From positions 1 to 64,000 of the forward strand of contig NZ_JALKAC010000011.1 in assembly GCF_024171645.1 (NCBI RefSeq): 64,000 nt of DNA. The letters run 5' to 3'. Under the pieces are notes generated by a model. The model made no database searches. It had not been told where the DNA came from and saw only the letters and a program-made list of their open reading frames with translations. The position numbers were made by a program, and so were the translations under genes. Below, piece by piece: positions 61,168-64,000 of this stretch; positions within the stretch are counted from its first letter, which is position 1; each line of letters begins with the position of its first letter. This stretch comes from Flavobacterium sp. HSC-32F16. GTDB taxonomy: Bacteria > Bacteroidota > Bacteroidia > Flavobacteriales > Flavobacteriaceae.

Positions 61168-61953
61168 ATGAAAAAAGAACTACATATTTTTTTTACTTGT
61201 TTAATGTTCTACACCAGAATTCCATGTCCAAAAAACATAGATCATAATCCTGATTATTTAAACAAAGCCACACGATATTTCCCTTTTATTGGCTGGATTG
61301 TAGGCACAATTTCATTTCTGGCTTTTTATCTTTTTTCATTATTTCTCTCAACAGAAACAGCAGTGATTTTTTCAATTATTATTTCTGTTTTAACTACCGG
61401 CGCTTTTCATGAAGATGGATTTGCAGATGTTTGCGACGGATTTGGCGGAGGCTGGACCAAAGAAAAAATTCTGATAATTATGAAAGACAGTGCCATTGGT
61501 GCTTATGGAGCAATTGGCTTGGTTTTGCTTTTTCTGGTAAAATTTAAATTGCTTTCAGAATCCATTTCACTTTTTACAAATAACATTTTTCTGGTTTATC
61601 TCTTATTTATTTCTGCACATGCAGTAAGTCGTTTGGCGGCGATCAGCATTATTTTTACACATGAATATTCTCGCGATGATGCTTCGAGTAAAAGTAAACC
61701 AATAGCAAAAGACCACAGCTGGAAAGAAGTTTTGGGATCATTTTTCTTCGGATTGATTCCGTTATTGGTACTCTCCTATTTCAACTATAAAATCCTTTTG
61801 GCTTTAATTCCGGTTTATGTAACCCGCTATTTTCTGGCAAGATATTTCCAAAAATGGATTGACGGTTACACAGGCGATTGCCTTGGTGCTGCACAACAGG
61901 TTTGTGAGGTTATATATTATTTAAGTATTCTTTTTATATGGAAATTTATCTAG
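61168..61953 (+). CDS. cobS: Cobalamin synthase (adenosylcobinamide-GDP ribazoletransferase)
   Basis: The last step in assembling the nucleotide loop: joins adenosylcobinamide-GDP to alpha-ribazole. The 261 residues form a membrane protein of six or seven helices, with RYFPFIGWIVG, the conserved FHEDGFADVCDGFGGGWTKEKILIIMKDS metal site and GLVLLFLVKF. It starts 15 nt after the last REP unit and overlaps the next gene by 16 nt, so the two are co-translated. Confidence 0.93.
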   Translation: MKKELHIFFTCLMFYTRIPCPKNIDHNPDYLNKATRYFPFIGWIVGTISFLAFYLFSLFLSTETAVIFSIIISVLTTGAFHEDGFADVCDGFGGGWTKEKILIIMKDSAIGAYGAIGLVLLFLVKFKLLSESISLFTNNIFLVYLLFISAHAVSRLAAISIIFTHEYSRDDASSKSKPIAKDHSWKEVLGSFFFGLIPLLVLSYFNYKILLALIPVYVTRYFLARYFQKWIDGYTGDCLGAAQQVCEVIYYLSILFIWKFI

Positions 61954-62471
61954 TTCGCCATACCGAAACGATCTGCGAAAAAGGCATTTGCTACGGACAA
62001 TCGGATGTTGATATTGCTGCGCCTTTTGACGAAATTTTTGACAGAATCATATCTGAATTACCAACAGAAGCCGTAATTTTTTCAAGTCCGTTAAAACGTT
62101 GTTCAATTTTAGCAAAACATATTCAAAAAAATATAAATGCCATTTCTTATAAGGAAGATGACCGATTACAAGAAATGAATTTTGGTGACTGGGAATTAAA
62201 ACCTTGGAATGAGATTCCACCAGAAGAATTAAATCCGTGGATGGAAGATTTTGTAAATATTCCAGTGTCAAACGGAGAATCATTTACGGAATTACATTCA
62301 CGAGTAGGTGATTTTTTATTACATCAAATTTCAGAAATCAAACGTCCTGTGATTATTGTGGCCCATGCCGGAATAATACGAAGTATTTTATGTCATCAGA
62401 CTGCACTTCCTTTAAAAGAAGCATTTCAAAACAAAGTAGATTTTGGAGAAGTCATAAGAATTGAACTATAA
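61938..62471 (+). CDS. cobC: Alpha-ribazole phosphatase
   Basis: Removes the phosphate from alpha-ribazole phosphate or adenosylcobalamin phosphate. The 177 residues are of the histidine phosphatase family: catalytic LVRHTET (His 8), GQSDVDI, SPLKRCSILAK and VAHAGIIRSIL with the second His. It overlaps cobS by 16 nt, completing the loop-assembly set. Family members act on other phosphoesters, so the assignment rests on the context. Confidence 0.9.
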   Translation: MEIYLVRHTETICEKGICYGQSDVDIAAPFDEIFDRIISELPTEAVIFSSPLKRCSILAKHIQKNINAISYKEDDRLQEMNFGDWELKPWNEIPPEELNPWMEDFVNIPVSNGESFTELHSRVGDFLLHQISEIKRPVIIVAHAGIIRSILCHQTALPLKEAFQNKVDFGEVIRIEL

Positions 62472-62515
62472 TTTGCTGTTTTGTTTAAGTATTTGATTCC
62501 AAAAGTGAAATATAT

Positions 62516-62547
62516 TTGAATTATCAATATTTTTAACTTTATATTTG
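62516..62547 (+). promoter_or_regulatory. btuB riboswitch promoter
   Basis: TTG (62516-62518), 21 bp, TATATTTG (62540-62547). The transcript would start near 62553, directly at the riboswitch. Confidence 0.65.
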
Positions 62548-62556
62548 CATAAAATT

Positions 62557-62735
62557 AAGGTTGTGTTTTGATTAACACATTAAAAAGGGAATCAAGTAAA
62601 ATCTTGAGCTGTACCCGCAACTGTAAGCTTTGTTCTAGAAATGAACGCTTGTTGTAAACTACAAAACCACTGCTCGCTCCGGCGAATGGGAAGGTAAACA
62701 ACAAGACGCAAGCCAGGAGACCTGCCTTTATAACA
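62557..62735 (+). promoter_or_regulatory. Cobalamin riboswitch
   Basis: An approximately 180-nt aptamer with the family blocks in order: AAAGGGAATCAAG (62585-62597), GCTGTACCCGCAACTGTAA (62608-62626), CCACTG, AATGGGAAGGT, and the B12 box AGCCAGGAGACCTGCC (62711-62726). The receptor gene ATG is 44 nt later. A small hairpin (CTCTCGGGAAAAAGAG, 62745-62760) lies just before the start, so control is probably at translation. It would shut off the receptor when B12 is plentiful. Confidence 0.93.
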
Positions 62736-62770
62736 AATATCAAGCTCTCGGGAAAAAGAGTGTAGAAATT

Positions 62771-64000
62771 ATGACTTTAAGAATACGTTTTGCTTTTTTT
62801 CTTTTAATATTGTGCCAGTTTATTGCGGCGCAGAGCGATTCTATTAGATTAAAAGAAGTGGTAGTTTCTGACTCAAATCTTAAGAAATATTCTACCTCGC
62901 AATCTGTTCAGGTTTTAAACGATTCAATTCTCGACCGAAATCAGCCTTCTTTAACCTCTCTTTTAAATTTTAATACTGTTATCTATTTTAAGGAAAATGG
63001 TCTTGGAATGACTTCTGCTCCATCTTTTAGAGGAACAACAGGTGCGCAGACTGCAGTGATTTGGAACGGAATAAATATAAATTCACAGTTTTTAGGTCAG
63101 GCCGATTTTAATACTATCGGAACAAGAGATTTTAATTCCATAACTGTAAAAGCCGGCGGAGGAAGCGTTTTGTATGGAAGCAGCGCTATAGGCGGGAGTA
63201 TTCACCTGAACAATGATTTACGTTTTAAAAACGAATTTTCTAATCATGTTTTTTTTAGTGCCGGAAGTTACAATACTTATAGTGCAAATTATCGCACCAT
63301 AGTTTCATCAGACAAATACAGTTTACAGGTTAGTATTTCCAGAAACAGCTCTGATAATGATTTTAAATATCCGGGTAATTCAGATCAAAAAAATTTAAAT
63401 GGTGAATATTATAACACAAGTATGAATACTACTTTTGGTTATAAAATCAACTCAAACAATACAATAAAAGCGTATAGCCAGTTTTACGATTCAGAACGTC
63501 ACTTTTCTTTGACTTCACCAAGTGCAACAAAAACAAAATACAACGATTTTAATACCCGAAATTTATTAGAATGGGAAAGTATTTTTAATCGTTTTACATC
63601 AAAATTACGAGCGGCACATATTGGCGAATCTTATAAATATTTCCCAAATATCAACTCTAATAATTTCACTTATGGAAAAGTTGAAACTTCGATCATCAAA
63701 TATGATTTAGCTTTTGATATAAATGAAAAAATCAAATTAAATTCAATTGTAGATTACAGCAGAAACAAAGGATACGGTTCGAGCATTGATAATGTAAAAA
63801 GGGAAATTGGTTCTGCCAGCTTATTATTGCATCATTTTTTAAGTGAAAAATGGGATTATAATGCCAGCATTCGTCAGGAAATAACAGATAACTACGGTAA
63901 TCCTTTTCTTTTTTCATTTGGAACAAGATATCAATTTACTGACTTTTATCGTGTAAAATTAAATGCTTCAAAAAACTTTAGAATGCCAACTTATAATGAT
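62771..64000 (+). CDS. btuB: TonB-dependent cobalamin receptor, BtuB-like, partial
   Basis: The first 410 codons of an outer-membrane receptor that runs off the right edge. A signal peptide (about 1-21, LILCQFIAAQ) precedes the plug domain (about 25-150: VQVLNDSILDRNQPSLTSLL, SFRGTTGAQTAVIWNGI, GGGSVLYGSSAIGGSI), then the start of the beta-barrel with alternating strands. No carboxypeptidase-like N-terminal domain is present. The riboswitch upstream marks cobalamin as the ligand. Confidence 0.92.
   Translation, partial: MTLRIRFAFFLLILCQFIAAQSDSIRLKEVVVSDSNLKKYSTSQSVQVLNDSILDRNQPSLTSLLNFNTVIYFKENGLGMTSAPSFRGTTGAQTAVIWNGININSQFLGQADFNTIGTRDFNSITVKAGGGSVLYGSSAIGGSIHLNNDLRFKNEFSNHVFFSAGSYNTYSANYRTIVSSDKYSLQVSISRNSSDNDFKYPGNSDQKNLNGEYYNTSMNTTFGYKINSNNTIKAYSQFYDSERHFSLTSPSATKTKYNDFNTRNLLEWESIFNRFTSKLRAAHIGESYKYFPNINSNNFTYGKVETSIIKYDLAFDINEKIKLNSIVDYSRNKGYGSSIDNVKREIGSASLLLHHFLSEKWDYNASIRQEITDNYGNPFLFSFGTRYQFTDFYRVKLNASKNFRMPTYND

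Overview
The window looks like chromosomal DNA of a Flavobacterium-type member of the Bacteroidota. It is AT-rich. Its promoters follow the Bacteroidota pattern (TTG, about 20 bp, TAnnTTTG). It encodes a secreted protein with a type IX secretion (Por/T9SS) tail, several outer-membrane lipoproteins and a TonB-dependent receptor. It also has split transketolase genes and many short intergenic repeats of the kind common in flavobacteria. No prophage, plasmid module or CRISPR array was seen. The one mobile-type gene is an IS200-like/RAYT transposase.

Layout. 1-440: three tandem minus-strand promoters pointing off the left edge, probably for an rRNA operon. 1052-4321: thrS-infC-rpmI-rplT translation operon, with infC apparently starting at a rare ATA codon. 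4436-11155: a lipoprotein, a Crp-like regulator with an AhpD-like protein, then two tandem TPR sensor kinases (the second a predicted pseudokinase) and a response regulator. 11232-16525: a secreted nuclease/phosphatase-like protein, an uncharacterised secreted protein and a second two-component cluster. 16704-22635: dnaB, accA, a DMT exporter, an LptF/G-type permease and tgt. 23041-28308: transketolase halves, an FKBP-like lipoprotein, an S4 RNA-binding protein, a PyrR-like protein and aroK. 28435-28945: three identical tRNA-Lys genes and one tRNA-Leu.

29867-35915 is a probable light-response and pigment locus: a MerR/B12-binding regulator with CarH signatures (W-x9-EH and E-x-H-x-x-G), crtI, crtB, crtZ, an SRPBCC protein and a photolyase/cryptochrome. 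36212-42670 holds TetR/ABC1-kinase, epimerase, YceI, VOC, thioesterase and RmuC genes. 42871-46603 holds a PrcB-domain lipoprotein and an ECF sigma factor translationally coupled to a protein with one inner-membrane helix, a long Asn/Ser-rich linker and a beta-barrel-like C-terminus, resembling a dual-membrane-spanning anti-sigma factor. 47229-54332 holds a large T9SS-exported nuclease, an SDR enzyme, RNA-modification enzymes and hypothetical proteins.

54329-64000 is a cobalamin locus: BtuD/C/F uptake genes on the minus strand; then cobU, a bluB-cobT fusion, cobS and cobC on the plus strand, interrupted by the RAYT gene and its REP-like repeats; then a cobalamin riboswitch before a btuB-like receptor that runs off the right edge. 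Together these genes would import corrinoids and attach the lower ligand. The CarH-like regulator 25 kb away would use the adenosylated product, so B12 salvage and light-controlled carotenoid synthesis may be linked in this organism.
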